Shown here: piece by piece, positions 1 to 12,400 of the stretch
Layout of the letters: each line of letters starts with the position of its first letter
Numbering within the stretch: the first letter of the stretch is position 1
NCBI GenBank assembly: GCA_036346405.1
Contig: CM070548.1
Location: forward strand, 72,201,739 to 72,265,738
DNA from: Phyllostachys edulis
Lineage: Eukaryota > Streptophyta > Magnoliopsida > Poales > Poaceae
Direction: 5' to 3'
Length of the DNA: 64,000 bases
Program-made: the position numbers and the translations under genes
Notes under the pieces: generated by a model
What the model was told of the DNA's origin: nothing
Database searches by the model: none
What the model saw: only the letters and a program-made list of their open reading frames with translations

Positions 1-59
1 GCCATCTCAATCTACAAGAAATAATAGTTTGTCAATAATACAAATTTGTAACTTTGTAT

Positions 60-1241
60 GACTAGACAAAAAGATGAGGGACTTATGGCGGTTAAAGCAG
101 CTTCAGCACCTTGTTTCCGGCCTTGCCACCAGCACGATTCAGAGCCTGCAGGGATCGAGTTTACGTTATTTCCCAGAAATGGAGCTTGTGTTGGTTAATA
201 GATGTGCCCAGGAAGTCGGGAACATCAAGCAAAATAGTTGTGAATGTGACTAGCTATTTGTATTGCCACCTCTGAAAAGTACTACAAGTGACACAAAGAA
301 ATTATCTGAACGTGCGACATTTCACAATACAAGATGAACAGCTAACCAAAACAAGAACTAGGTTGTAAGGTTCGTAGGTTGTCCGTAATTTGTATCTTTC
401 GTATTAGCTTTTCCTTGCCTGTGGCTTTTGACCTTCAGGCATTGTACCAAACAATTTAGTTTGTTTGCTCTCTTAATGCATTTACATGCAATTCTCCTGC
501 GTGTTTTCAAAAAAGAAAAAGGAACCAGAGGAAAAGGGAATCAATTTCCAAAGATGTAAGCACTATAGTCTGTAGTGTTAAAGCAGCATTTGCCATAATA
601 GTATAGAATTAACATTCACAAATTACCTGGTCCATATCGTCACAGGTTAGGACCGAATATGCATGGGATTTCTGCAGTAGCAACCAAAAGTGTCAATTTG
701 CAATTATCTTAAATTTGCAGGTAGATGTTAGTCTCATATTTCTCAAACAAAAACAACACAAACATATCATAAAACTTCACAGGATGTTGGGAGTACTTCC
801 AAGACTTCAGTAAGCAAATATGGAACATAAGGTACAAAAATACACCATCTTCATGCGAATATATCCTTTCTCGTAAGTTCGCATACTATAGGCAACATCT
901 TGTTGTCTTTCATGATTAGATATGCTTATTCCTTGGATGTTAATATCTAGACGGCTCAAGCATTTATCTTTCTTGTCATGCCAGTTCATGACAACAGCTA
1001 AACCCATCTATCTACATGGTACAAGTGAACCTTGCCAAACAAATGAAGGCATAAAAAATTTACTCAAAAAACCATGGCAGGACAGAAAAAGTCCTAGACA
1101 ACCAAGTTTCACACAAACATGACACCCAGGTAGATCGAGTGGAAGGTTAAAAAGAAGCACACCAGCAGATAAACAAGCAGACAGTATTCCCGATGCAGCT
1201 GAGTTTGCAACAGCATCATAGTGGGTTGTGTCACCTCTAAC
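60..1241 (-). pseudogene. Lumazine synthase (riboflavin pathway) pseudogene, 3' exons only
   Basis: Three exons read leftwards. Exon 1163-1241 encodes VRGDTTHYDAVANSA and continues to LSA. Exon 627-671 encodes EIPCIFG, then LTCDDMDQ. The last exon begins at 145 and encodes ALNRAGGKAGNK, then AEAALTAI. These are the hallmark C-terminal blocks of plant 6,7-dimethyl-8-ribityllumazine synthase, the plastid enzyme that makes the penultimate intermediate of riboflavin. Exon edges have AG/GT dinucleotides and joining 1163 to 671 restores the reading frame. Breaks: two bases are missing after the FG codons in exon 627-671, one G is missing after GNK, and the terminal helix is garbled. The 5' half (transit peptide and first half of the enzyme) is absent; transposon-type sequence begins near 1.5 kb. 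Identification is from memory of the family; strong because three ordered blocks agree. Confidence 0.85.
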
Positions 1242-1499
1242 CTGTGCAACAATCGATAACTATAATATCAGAAGCCACTAGCATGAAATATTGCTGAATA
1301 TGGGAGAATTATTGCATTCTATTATGGGCACCGGGGTTAAAAATGGAGCACAGTTAGCTATCTTAGTGTTCACCCGTGTGATTCTGTTCATGCATTACTA
1401 TATGGGGAAAATTAGCTCAGTGATATTGCGTTAGAGCATAATCGGATGAACGACACTTCGTTCGTGACACACTAGAAAATAACATCGCGAACACCGAAA

Positions 1500-1810
1500 A
1501 ATTAGACAAATAACATCGCCGCCAGTCACTTCCGTATCCAGAATTTTTTAAATATAGAAACTGAGCTAAAAAATTTATCATTTTTTTGTGGAGCCTCTCG
1601 ATACAGTTTAATTGCTTGTGTATTTTTTTTTTCAAAACTTGATACGTTCTGATTTTATCTCTAAAATCCATTTAAGTATACTGTTTGTAGGAATTTTCTA
1701 ATATAGAAAATAAGGTCCAAACATTATGAATTTTTTTTCAGGCTCCTTACATAGTGGACTTCATTGTATAATTTTTCTAAAATTTTTTCAAAATTAATTT
1801 ATGCAATTTC
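1500..1810. repeat. AT-rich dispersed repeat, inverted partner at 57330-57625
   Basis: Reverse-complementing this block gives the same order of words as 57330-57625, for example AAGGAGCCTGAAAAAAA, ATTAGAAAATTCCTACAAACAG and GGAGGCTCCACAAAAAA. The similarity runs about 300 bp. No coding potential is seen. It is probably part of an unclassified transposon or LTR. Confidence 0.75.
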
Positions 1811-1907
1811 ATAATATCCTTACATTATGAAATATTAGACTCCTCACACAGTGGACATTATGAAATTGCATGTGCATATATGTTGCATGATGCATGTTTT
1901 GCCTAAC

Positions 1908-3417
1908 TGAAAGCATCTAGACTCCTAAAAATTGTTTTGGTAATTAATGATAATATGTGAATATAGGACTAACATGTTTATTGAGTATTTACAAGGTTAA
2001 GTCCCAATGGTGAGTTTGATAACTTGAAGATGCATGCTAAAGGACAATATGAAGATCAATATAGCTTAAAGGTAAGGTACAAGTAGTCTAGGATCCTTTT
2101 TATATTTTTACTGGTCTTAGGAGAAATAGATAGAAGACCGGATTTTAGGTTAAATGCCGTATTATTAAGAGAGATCATGTCCAGTAGCTTGATAGCAGAC
2201 TCTTGTGCCATTTGGATCAATTTAGGATCATGCATGCATTTGGATTTTGTTTTGAAAAGCCAACTGTGCATTGTCAGGTAAAACGGTAGTACCGACGTTA
2301 AGTCGGCGGTACTACCGCTCAGCGGTACGATCGGGCTCGTGGTGCGGTATTACCGCAACCCGGTTGTTTCGATTTCTAGTTGGCGGTACGTAAAAAATAG
2401 AGAGACACCTTTTCGGCTTGATTTGCAAAACCCTATGAACGGTAGTACCGGCGTTGTTTGAGCGGTACTACCGCACTGCGGTAATTCCGAAATATTGAGC
2501 GGTACATTTTTTCCAGAGAGCATCCTTTTTGGTTCTTTGGGAAACGGTAGTACCACTCTTGTAGAGCGGTACGACCAGCCAGTGGTAGTACCGCATGTTG
2601 GTTGGCGGTAGTACCGCACCGCGGTTTAAACGGTTATGTTAGAGGGAGTTAATGCCTCTATTATAGCCATTACGAAGCGGTTGGTGAAGAGCAGTAGTAC
2701 CGCTCGGTACATGGCGGTAGTACCGCAAATCGCTGAAAGTTGGGGATTTCCTCCCCAACGGTCGTATTTGTTGGTGGAGGGTATAAATACCCCTCTACCT
2801 GCTCAAGGACAGTGTGCAAGACATCATTTAACATCCTTAGAGCCTTGAGAATTCATTCAACTCCTCAAATACACTTGTGCATTCATTGTGAGGTAATTGA
2901 GCCAAAATTCAAGTGCATTCATTCTAGATTGATCCATTGCACTTGAGTGTCGTCAAGCGAAGGTCATCGATTTATTACTCTTGGTATTTTGCCAAATACC
3001 TAGACGGCTTGGCGTAGGTTGCACGGTGATCTCTTCAAGAAGATTGTGAAGAGGCCCGGTGCCAAAATTGTGAGTGGCTTGGTGTTCGCCATCTCTAGAG
3101 CGGAGGAAGAACAACAACTAGTGATCGAGGGAAGGCTTAATTCGTGGAGCCAGCTTGATTCGTTCAACCTTCCTCAGCGTGGACTAGTGAAGACCGGCAA
3201 GTCTTCGATAAGGAAAAACATTGTTGTCTCTATTGTGGTTATTTCTAGTCTTTACTTTCCGTATTTACAATTCTAGCATTTATATTATGTTGAATTGCTT
3301 AGCTAGAATTGTATCTAGTTTAGACTTTGTTCTTAAATTGGCTTAAATTGTTAATTAGTCAAAAAGTTTTAAAACTTCCTATTCACCCCCCTCTAGTCGG
3401 TTATCCTTGATCCTACA
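1908..3417 (+). mobile_element. Solo LTR of a SIRE/Maximus-type Copia element
   Basis: The 1510-bp block starts TGAAAGCATC and ends ...GATCCTACA, and is flanked on both sides by CTAAC (1903-1907 and 3418-3422), a perfect 5-bp target duplication. Near its 5' end it has the phrase TTTTGGTAATTAATGATAA, and near its 3' end TCCTATTCACCCCCCTCTAG, both typical of this lineage. No primer-binding site follows, so the internal region and second LTR were lost by LTR-LTR recombination. Confidence 0.85.
2280..2735. repeat. Cluster of GCGGTAGTACCGC-like palindromic motifs
   Basis: About fifteen scattered copies of GGTAGTACCG or GGTACTACCG, each close to self-complementary, lie inside the solo LTR. Spacing is irregular, so it is not a simple tandem array. 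Such motif clusters are common in the U3 region of grass SIRE-type LTRs. Confidence 0.8.
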
Positions 3418-3422
3418 CTAAC

Positions 3423-3781
3423 GTGGGTCAAGTTGTGAAGAACTTGTGCACATGACCTATTTCTTGATCTATTGTTGTGCATGAGACTTGGAGGTCAACG
3501 ACGGTCAACGGCGAGGATGATCGGGACTAGGTTTGGAGAGCTGAGGTCCAGAACAATCGAGGATGCTGGGTGAAGTCGGTGGACTCAAGCATGGTGCAAA
3601 ATGGACAAGGATGAACGAAGAAATGAATTTAGGAAGTTCGGTTCATCATCCACTTTGAGAAGTGTGCCTGAGTGTAGACCTGTTTGTGTGTAGGCTTAAC
3701 GGGTGCCTGTTAGGGTCTTCTCTCTCAGTCTAGTTCCCACTATAAAAGGAGAATCTCCAGATGTGGAGTTCTCAAGTCCTT
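3423..3781 (+). mobile_element. 5' LTR (left piece) of the SIRE-type Copia element
   Basis: 3640-3781 matches 3' LTR 21580-21716: CATCCACTTTGAGA, TGTTAGGGTCTTCTCTC, AAAAGGAGAATCTCC and TCTCAAGTCC occur in the same order. The match stops exactly at TCCTT (3777-3781) where the gypsy-type block starts, and resumes at 13112. The first ~450 bp of the LTR, as seen in the 3' copy, are not recognisable here; the solo LTR at 1908-3417 abuts this piece. Confidence 0.8.
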
Positions 3782-6484
3782 TGTCGGGACCGAGATATCC
3801 TAAATCTGAACCCTCTGTGTATTTTGAACTAGTCCTATGATTAGTAGCTAGTTCACACAGTGGTAATATCGATGAAATCATATCCAAATCATGAAATAGC
3901 TAAGAAATAAGCAAATTATTATTAAATAGAAGCGGCTGACCTGATGGTCAAGGTTTTACAAAGTTTGCCACACAGGGCTTAACAATAAATAAACTTACAG
4001 CGGAAGAAAACAACTCGTGGTAGTCATCCAACATGCCCATAGGCAATCGAGTGGGGAGCGCACCCTAGTTCACATAGTCCTCGAAGTACTCCTCCTCGTG
4101 GAACTCTATGTTCCATGGTTCTTTCTCAGCGACTGATCAATAAAGGCGCAAAGCTGTGGGTACACAAATTACTCAGCAAGTCGTAGGGAAATGTATGCAA
4201 ATAGTATTCATACAAGACTTGAACAAGAGTAGCTTTATGGCTATTTTGCAGAAAGCGGTATTAACATTAAATATAGTAAATAGATTGGAAAAGCATAGTT
4301 GGAAAGATTATATAAATAAAGTAAATAATTGCTTTGAAACAACCAGTGAACTACCCGTTCACTTCCCAACCAACAACTAGAACTAACAACTCAAATCCCA
4401 ACCAAACCACCGTTCCAACATTTTTAAGAAAATGCAACTCCTCATGTGAAATCACCATGCATTGTCTATAACCGGGGACACAGCTATTCGAATAGTTTTT
4501 AACACTCTGCAGAGGTTGTACAGCTTGACCCACAAGAGATAATCACCTTATAATGTCCATCTGACACACTTCCAGGGTGTGCGACTAAGTGATTACCACA
4601 AAGCTTTTCCAATCCCCAGTCCCGACACTAAACCCTCTCTGGTCTGGGCTTTCTCCTCAACAACTGCAATATGTGCCCGCTTATGGTGCTCCATCCTAGG
4701 GATGTTCCCCTTTATTCGGAAACATCTTTAATGAGGACCCGCCATTGTTAGGAAGTCGCGGCCCTTCTCGCTTTAATATAATATGGGGGTGTGGGTCTTC
4801 GTGTCGAAACTAAGTAGAGTAATAGACTAATAGGCCAGGTCTATCCCATAACTAGACTTGTGGTTGCACGGTAAGACCCAGATCAATGATGTACAAAGTT
4901 AAGTCTTTAGTGACTACTCAGGCAAGGCAACCACATCCCAAATCCATTCCCTTTACTACACGATCATTCTCCTGAGTATGAAATCATTTTTATTTAACCC
5001 GGCTAAATGGCAACCCTTGCCATGGCACAACAAATTTAAATAACAGTGGCCACACCACAATTCTATATTTCATTAAGTCAAATTTTCATGATTAATCATT
5101 GTGAAGGAACCCATCGTACAACTAAAGCATGACTAAGCATATTTACGTTTTCCCATGTTGGTAATAAAATATGTCCAACTAAAATTATCCATTTCTAGAG
5201 TTTCAAAGGAAACATAGCATTCACAAATTATCAAGGTGTCATACTGTCGAATAGGTATTTAGCTACCCCCGAAAACTGTTGATGCAAAATTAGCAATGCA
5301 TTTTGATATAAAACAATATAATTTTGTAAAAATGGGTACAACATTATCAAAGGTCTACGACTTGCCTTCGTTGAAGGATGATAATAATCTTGTAGACTGC
5401 AGACTGATCCGAGCCGAATTCGACAACGACGGAATCTAAACGTGCAAAACGGGACAAATAAATAAATAAATACCCAAATAAAATACAAAATTAATACTAT
5501 CAGAGATATTATGAATTTTGATGAATTTAGGAACAAGAATCGATGGAATCGGAGTTCGTACGAAGGAGAAGGAACACCCGAAAGTTTGAATATCACATGA
5601 AATGATAGAAAATAGAGAAGGAGGGAATATTCCCTAGATTTTACTGTTATGAACTTTTACAAAGCAAATAAATTTGTGTGTATGACATGAAGGCCCACTT
5701 ACAAGAGAAATAACAAAGAAGGGGAATGAAAGAGCTCTATGACTAGTGGGACCATGTGGTCATAGACTCAAGAGAAGTCACAGAGAGCACATAGAGCAAA
5801 GGAAAGACAGAGTAGGGAGGAGGCACACAAGAATTGCGTCGGCCTCGGCGAAGGGAGGCGTGGTGGCAACGGCGGCTGTCCAAAATGGAACCCCGTGGGG
5901 GTTACCTACCCCACGGTGGTGGTAGCCCCATGGGCGGCGGTGGCGGCGCAAGGCAAAGCGATGGCGCTGGGAGGTGGCCAGCGCAAGCATGGGCTGTGCC
6001 CAAGGTTCGGTATAGTGTAGGCGGGGTCGGGGAGTCGAGAGAGTGACCGTGGTGGTGGCGCAATGGTGCCGGTGATGGGGAAGAAGGTGGCGGCGGTGGG
6101 AGGTCTCTACGGTGAGCAGTCAGCTGAGAGGAGGTAGGGAAAGGGTGGGGGAACCTTAGGAACATGAGATGACGCATCTAACTCGGCTTGGTACTCACCG
6201 GAGAAGAAGATTGGACGACGGAGGAGTTTTGACCTAGACAAAGAAGACGACGAAATTTCGGCGATGAACTGCACGAAAGATGAAATTGGTTGAGGGAAAT
6301 CATCCTCGGCCTCAGAAACACGACGTGACATGGATGGACCAGCAAGGGGCTCACCGGATCGACGGGAACATGAGCTGGGGTGGCGGCCGGACTTCAAGAA
6401 GAAGGCGATTCCGGCGGCGTCGGTGCTCCGGAAGATACGAGGGTTGGAGGAGAGAGTGAACGGGTGAGAGAGGCACAAAGGCTT
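3782..6484 (-). mobile_element. R/U5 arm of large gypsy-type LTR, minus strand
   Basis: Reverse-complement words such as GATTATCTCTTGTGGGT, CTCTGCAGAGTGTTAAA and ACTATTCGAATAGC (about 4470-4560) recur on the plus strand at 12260-12330, and the stretch around 5480-5600 recurs at 11210-11340. GC-rich at 5830-6480, AT-rich elsewhere. No credible protein. The + strand start at 3782 is the LTR 3' terminus read on the minus strand (...CGGTCCCGACA). Confidence 0.65.
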
Positions 6485-7517
6485 TGTAACATCCCAAAGT
6501 TCTGTTACCAAAATAAAAATAAATAAAGTTATTATTATATTGAATTTTCTGGCTGTCAAAGTTCTTTCTTGATTTTCAGTAATTTTAAAAGATTTTTTAT
6601 TTGTTAAAAAAATCAATTATTTAATTTCTTGGTTTCAAAGTCAAAAAGAAAATTTATCGATTTTTTTGGGATTTTATTGGATTTAAAGTGAAAAGTAAAA
6701 TTTTAATTATTTTACTCGAATTTTAAAAGCTTTTTCCTAATTATTTTAAAGCCAAAATAAATTATGTGCAAAAACTATGACCATCTATAAGTTGGAATTA
6801 TTTTATTAAGTTCAAAATAATTCTAGGAATTTTTGTGAATGTTTCTAGAATTTTTGGGCTCTATTTGCTATGTTCTAAAAATCTATTTGAATTGTTGCTT
6901 AATTTGAATTTCAAAATTTTAAAAATAATAATAATAAAATATTTTTCCTGCGTGGGCCAGATTTCCCGACGGTCACCCATATTGTTTTTGCTCCAGGCAG
7001 CAGCTCAATTAACGTGCATGCACTACCACCTTCCCTTCTTTCTTTCTTTGATTCTATATCCTTCCTTTTACTCTTTTATTCCTTTTCTTCTCTCTCCTTT
7101 CTATCTTCTTCCTCTGATGGTCTTTTCTTCTCTATCCATTCTTTCCAGCCATGAAGCCTCTCCATGGCAGCACTGGCCTCCATGGCCGACCTCACCTCCG
7201 GCCACCGCCGACCACCGCTGACGTCGCCCCTCGCCGCGTTGCCCCTTCCCCTAGCTTTCCCTGGTCTCTCTCCTTGCTCCCTCTCTGGCCGACGCCACCA
7301 CAACATGCAGCCAGCGCCATTGATGGCATTTGAAGCTTTTTCAAAACCCACGAATTCCTCCACCAATCTTCGCAAAATCACCGACATTCATTCCCCAACG
7401 TCATGCCTCCTCCATTCCCGGCCATCACCTTCAATTTCACACGCGTTTTCAATCGAACGCACTGCTGTCCGCCGCGATGACCGCGCCTTGATCTCCTCGT
7501 CCCAGCCCCCTCCACCC

Positions 7518-7529
7518 CTATAAATAGAA
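7518..7529 (+). promoter_or_regulatory. TATA-like box of the plus-strand LTR
   Basis: CCCTATAAATAG lies about 1 kb from the LTR start and just before a C/T-rich leader, the usual place for a retrotransposon promoter. Confidence 0.5.
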
Positions 7530-7731
7530 GCACGGTGAGCTCCTCCCTTCACTCATCTCATTCCCCAATTCTTGGCTCCACTCCTCTCCTCTCGCCGCAG
7601 TCCAAGTTTCAAGCTCGCCGGTTGAACGCCGCTTCGTCGCCGATATCGTCACTAGTAGTGGAGCTCCTCCGCCTTAATCACCTCCATCGGCATCGCGACA
7701 TCGTGCTCTACGCGGTGTACCCTCCCTCTTC

Positions 7732-8244
7732 TGTTGGAATTAAAACTCTCAACTCTCATCTCTCTTCTTCTTTCTCTTGTACACTCACGCAAGAGGTCAC
7801 ATGAAGGAAGAAGAGACACACTTGTGGGCTACATTTTCCTCTTTATTTTTAATGCAGTCAGCTAGCCGAATACATGGTTTAAATAACACAGGCAGGACTC
7901 GATGCATTCAGTCCAAACAACCTGGACCGCTTCCTACTGAGCTTCGTGCATCACGACGTTGCTAGCTACACACGTCGCCTCCTACATGCAAGCACAACTA
8001 CCTATTCTTAAGCCATACACTGATACACATCGTGGCCTTATGACTCTGCCTACTGAAACAACTAAAACATCTACACGCAACTACTTGCAGTCAGGCCACT
8101 AGCCACATGATCTGATTTCCATGTCACGACCACAACGTGCACATCAACATGCACTTGACTAAGTACCAGCCTACATGCGAACTAACAACTCCTAATATGT
8201 GTTAAACAAATAACTAGTAATAAACATCAAGATTAACTCTAACA
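7732..8244 (-). repeat. 3' LTR of the TRIM-like element
   Basis: On the plus strand it runs from TGTTGGAATT to CTCTAACA. It is the same length as the other LTR and pairs with it along the whole span. Confidence 0.92.
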
Positions 8245-8262
8245 TTCTCCCCCTTAATCTTG
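8245..8262 (-). other. Polypurine tract of the TRIM-like element
   Basis: Plus strand TTCTCCCCCTTAATC, i.e. an A/G run ending in GGGGGAGAA on the minus strand, directly adjoining the 3' LTR. This primes plus-strand DNA synthesis. Confidence 0.85.
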
Positions 8263-8834
8263 ATGCATGCATTGACTCACAAGCCGACGTCCGATCTCCT
8301 GACGCATCTCCAAGGAGTTGTGCCGCCTTCTTACTGACCATGCCGCTGGTGACATAACTTGCTGGCGTCTTTCATTTCATCACCTCAGCTCCGATTGTCT
8401 TTCGCCGGTAACACAACTAGATGGCGACGGAGACTCTCATTAGAGCTTACACACATGAGAACTTGGACAAACCTACAAGAACTCATGCGCACACACATGC
8501 ATCATGCACTGACTCACCTACATGCATGACCATGACACAAATATACACACGTATGTAACACACCTCCTACGTGCATACAAAGAAATAAATGACACATGCA
8601 ACACTCCTACTGTGCCATATACACAAACAACTTCGACGTTGCCGCCGTCGCTTTAGACATCGTCGTGTCCACGACGCCTTACACCATGACGCTGCTGATG
8701 GTGGAAGAACGTCGTTCGCCGTGCGACGCGCCCCGCTTGCCGCCAGTGTCTCCGCCAAGGCTGACACCACGCCACCGGCCAAGGCTGTGCTCCTGCGCAC
8801 GGCGCCACTGGGTGAGCACTCTCCTCACATTGAA

Positions 8835-8850
8835 CCTTGCTCTGATACCA
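8835..8850 (-). other. Primer-binding site (initiator Met tRNA) of the TRIM-like element
   Basis: Minus strand TGGTATCAGAGCAAGG, two bases from the 5' LTR end. TGGTATCAGAGC is the standard Met-tRNA site of plant Copia elements. Confidence 0.9.
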
Positions 8851-8852
8851 AT

Positions 8853-9365
8853 TATTGGAATTGAAACTCTCAACTCTCATCTCTCTTCTTCTTTCTCTTG
8901 TACACTCACGCAAGAGGTCACATGAAGGAAGAAGAGACACACTTGTGGGCTACATTTTCCTCTTTATTTTTAATGCAGTCAGCTAGCCGAATACATGGTT
9001 TAAATAACACAGGCAGGACTCGATGCATGCAGTCCAAACAACCTGGACCACTTCCTACTGAGCTTCGTGCATCACGACGTCGCTAGCTACACACATCGCC
9101 TCCTACATGCAAGCACAACTACCTATTCTTAAGCCATACACTGATACACATCGTGGCCTTATGACTCTGCCTACTGAAACAACTAAAACATCTACATGCA
9201 ATTACTTGCAGTCAGGCCACTAGCCACATGATCTGATTTCCATGGCACGACCACAACGTGCACATCAACATGCACTTGACTAAGTACTAGCCTACATGCG
9301 AACTAACAACTCCTAATATGTGTTAAACAAATAACTAGTAATAAACATCAAGATTAACTCTAACA
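8853..9365 (-). repeat. 5' LTR of the TRIM-like element
   Basis: 513 bp, nearly identical to 7732-8244. Its terminal base pair differs (TA instead of TG on the plus strand at 8853), one of the few differences. Confidence 0.92.
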
Positions 9366-9886
9366 TCTTCGCCAGAACCTCGCCGAAGTGCCGTCTCTCT
9401 CCATGGCTGCACCGTACACTGTTGAGGCCGCCGCCGTCACTGCCGGCCATCCCTGACTGCGCCGCCACCTCCTACGGCCTCGTCCCAAGGTCAGAGACCC
9501 GTCTTCCCTATCGTCGGCCACCCCTCCCTTTTCCTTCACCACTGGCTGCCATTTTTTCTTTCTCTGTGCTGTGTTCGGCTGAAGAAGATGATAAACAGTG
9601 CAATTTATCTAGTCATTGATCCATCCTTTATACATACACATTTTATTCCTTCCAAAAATTCGTTCTCTCACATGCGAACTCCAAATCCGTTGATTCGTTC
9701 TCCTAAATTCATCCGCTAATTTTCAGTATTTATTTTGTAATTTTTAGATTTTATTTATTTTCTGTCCATTTTGCGCGTCGTCGCCGCCACTGGCCATATT
9801 TCTCCTCCGATGCCCTTCTAGGGTTCAGGACGACCCATTTTGGTGTTCTCCTGGCACTGCCACTCTTCCCCTAGCCGGTTGCCGAT

Positions 9887-10478
9887 TGTTGGATTAATCT
9901 TGTTGCATGTGTGTGATACACGAGTGCATGGTAGGAGTGCATGCATATGTTGATTAGTGGTTAAGTTAATTACGTAGGAACAAGTCTATTTACTTGCATG
10001 TAGGAGGTGACGTGCAGCTAGTGTCGTGGGTTCGGTGGTGCATGTATGTGTGCATGGATGTTCACCGAGCCGTGCATGTAGGCATTAGTTTGTGTTTTGA
10101 GCTAGTCCAAGCCTCACAGCTGTGATCCGAGATGAGCGGCTAGTCAACGAGTCATGCAATAACCTGTTAGTGCACGTATGTATGTAGTGATCAGGTTAGT
10201 TATTAGCTCCGCCATGTTAGCCTGACCATCCATTCGGCTGTCTCGGGCGTGAATGCCACGCGCATGCAAGGCATGCACGTCCTCCTGCCCAGTGCATGAA
10301 GTCTGCCATGTATAGCTCGCTAATTACTCTTGTAATTGGTATGCATGCAGGATTGATGACTAGCATTAAATGCAGTTGCATGCAGCACTACTTTTGTGCA
10401 TGCAACAACAGCTCACACGTACACAACATATGCAAGTTTAGATGCAACCAAATTAGCTAAACAAGATTATCTCCAACA
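9887..10478. mobile_element. Possible Copia-type LTR fragment
   Basis: The segment starts TGTTGGATTAATCTTGTT and ends AACAAGATTATCTCCAACA, giving LTR-like inverted ends that resemble those of the TRIM-like element. Flanking 5-mers (CCGAT, GTCTA) do not match, so it is not a clean solo LTR. It is rich in GCATGCA-like words and shows no coding capacity. Confidence 0.4.
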
Positions 10479-10785
10479 GTCTATGACTCCTTGGTCCCAC
10501 AAGCCATAGACTCACCCTTTCTTCTTTGCTTCGCTGACTACACTTGCATGTATAGCCTTGTTGTTAGACTCTTTATGTTATTTGTCCACCAACCGAAACA
10601 TGCATGCTATTTGTCCAACAACAGGAATCATGCATATGTACGCACATGCCCCACACAACCCTCAACTTGCGGCATGCACACCATGCAGCACTAGCATTCC
10701 ACATGCACCACTAACACACAACATGCACACGTGCATGCAACTGCTAATCACCAGCTTCTTTGCATGCAACATTAGTGACTCCTAA

Positions 10786-11069
10786 GAGCATGTACAATGG
10801 GCTTATGTCAGCCGTCTATAGGCATTGCCACGTAGAATTTTTGCTGACGTAGATAAAAGAGAATGAAGAGAGAGAAAGATGTTGTCTACAATCCTGTAGC
10901 CGACTATAGCACAAGAAACAAAAAAAATATTAAAAGATTGTGTGTTCTATAAAGACAACTAAAAATACTATAGCCGTCTGTACCATTGTATGAGCTGTCT
11001 TTAGTGCTGTCTACAGGTGTCATGGAGTGTTGCTATAGACAGTAGTTGTCTATACTATTGTACATGCCC
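10786..11069. mobile_element. PIF/Harbinger (Tourist-like) MITE
   Basis: The 284-bp element has terminal inverted repeats GAGCATGTACAATGG and (from the right end) GGGCATGTACAATAG, flanked by TAA at 10783-10785 and 11070-11072. TWA target duplications mark the Harbinger superfamily. It interrupts the plus-strand LTR, whose sequence is shared with the inverted arm on either side. Confidence 0.88.
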
Positions 11070-12400
11070 TAATCCCATGTGGCATACTCACATTTTCACT
11101 CCATCTAATCCTCCTTCTCTCACTTACAAGTGGGCCTTCTTGACTTGCACCAAAGTCCTGCGCTTTGTTAAACATCCGAAACAGCCATTCGAGTGAATAG
11201 TAATTTCGGAATTATATTATTTCATGTGATTTTCAACCTTCCGGAAATTCGTTCTCCCTCATATGAACTCCGATTCCATCGATTCAAATTCCTAAATTCA
11301 TATAAAGTCAATAAATTCCTTGTAGTATTTATTTTATAATTTTTGGATTTTATTTGGATTTTATTTGAATTTTGTTTGAATTTGGCTCATTTACGCGTAT
11401 AGATTTCGACGACTTCGGAGAACCAGATTTCGACGCTGTTTAAGAACAACGATTAATCAAGCAAGGCAAGTTATATCTTTGATAATATTTGATCCTATTA
11501 TTTAAATTCTGTTTTAAATTATTGCATGCTTATTTATATTCAGTAACTTAAATTCCTATTTTAAATTATAGTTATATCTAAATCCTTTGTACTGCCAATC
11601 TTGACATTTAAATAAACCTATCTTGACACCTTAGATGAAAATCTAGTTTATGCAATAGTATGAGCTAGAACTTTTTTTTGGAAAAATTATGCTTAGCCAT
11701 GCTTAGACCTGAAATACTTGATTTGGGAATTTACAGTCAAAAATCAAATGTTGTTTAAAAGTCTATGGCATTGGTTTGTCATAGAAGATTTTTCAAATGT
11801 TTTGAAAAACAAAAAGGAAAAGTTGGTTTGTACTTGGGCGAAATGGATGGTTGGTGGGTGCAGGTTTATGCACGAGCTCAATCCGGGTAGGGTTAAGGCC
11901 CAGGGGTTATTTTGGAAGTCGTCCAAGTCAGTTAAGGACCGGTCTTTGAGCGTATTTTGCTACGCCCTACCGTACTACCACAAGTCTGGAATGGGACAAA
12001 CTAGGCTAAATAATTTGTATCCACCAATGCGAATTATACCATTGGAGTGATCCACGAGTCATGTCACTGGTTAAGCCGTCGTAGACATGGGTCGTGTCGC
12101 TGGGTAAGCTGCTGTGTGGCACAAGAGGGGGCTTAGGTGTGGTGGACTTAACCACTCTCAGGTGAAACCTTAGCGGGTGTAACTTACATTGGGGGATGCA
12201 TTGTAAAGGCCTCGTGATAATCACTTAGTCACACACCTTCGGAAGTGTGTCAGACAAACATTAAAAGTTGATTATCTCTTGTGGGTAAAGTTGTACAACC
12301 TTTGCAGAGTGTAAAACTATTCGAATAGCCATGTCCACGGTCATGGACATGCTGAGCAAAGCTACTCAAAGTTAGACTTTGAATTTATTTTAAAATGATT

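Larger units (their letters stand above)
7732..9365 (-). mobile_element. Complete TRIM-like (short, non-autonomous) LTR retrotransposon
   Basis: Two direct 513-bp LTRs (7732-8244 and 8853-9365) enclose only 608 bp. The element is flanked by a perfect TCTTC duplication (7727-7731, 9366-9370). On the minus strand the right LTR is followed, after a 2-base gap, by TGGTATCAGAGCAAGG, the initiator-Met tRNA primer site. The other LTR is preceded by a purine tract. By eye the LTRs differ at about ten positions, mostly C/T or G/A changes, so the insertion is young. No gag or pol is encoded; mobilisation would need a Copia element in trans. Confidence 0.93.
6485..12400 (+). mobile_element. Related gypsy-type LTR, plus strand, itself hit by other insertions
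   Basis: It starts TGTAACATCCCAAAG, then an A/T-rich U3, a C/T-rich tract (7025-7140) and a TATA-like CCCTATAAATAG at 7518-7529, the arrangement of an LTR promoter. U5-like sequence follows and is homologous, inverted, to 3782-6484. It carries the TRIM-like element, an LTR fragment and a MITE listed separately. The right boundary is uncertain; homology to the minus arm fades near 12360-12400. Confidence 0.5.

Noticed and set aside
6107..6616. 169-codon minus-strand ORF
   Set aside because: Spans an LTR junction (TGTAACATCCC at 6485) and has no family resemblance; accidental opening in GC-rich LTR.
7076..7523. Overlapping ORFs of 60-119 codons
   Set aside because: Located in the promoter-proximal part of a retrotransposon LTR and open in several frames at once.
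9887..10478. Clean solo LTR
   Set aside because: LTR-like ends are present, but the flanking 5-mers do not match, so it is kept only as a fragment.
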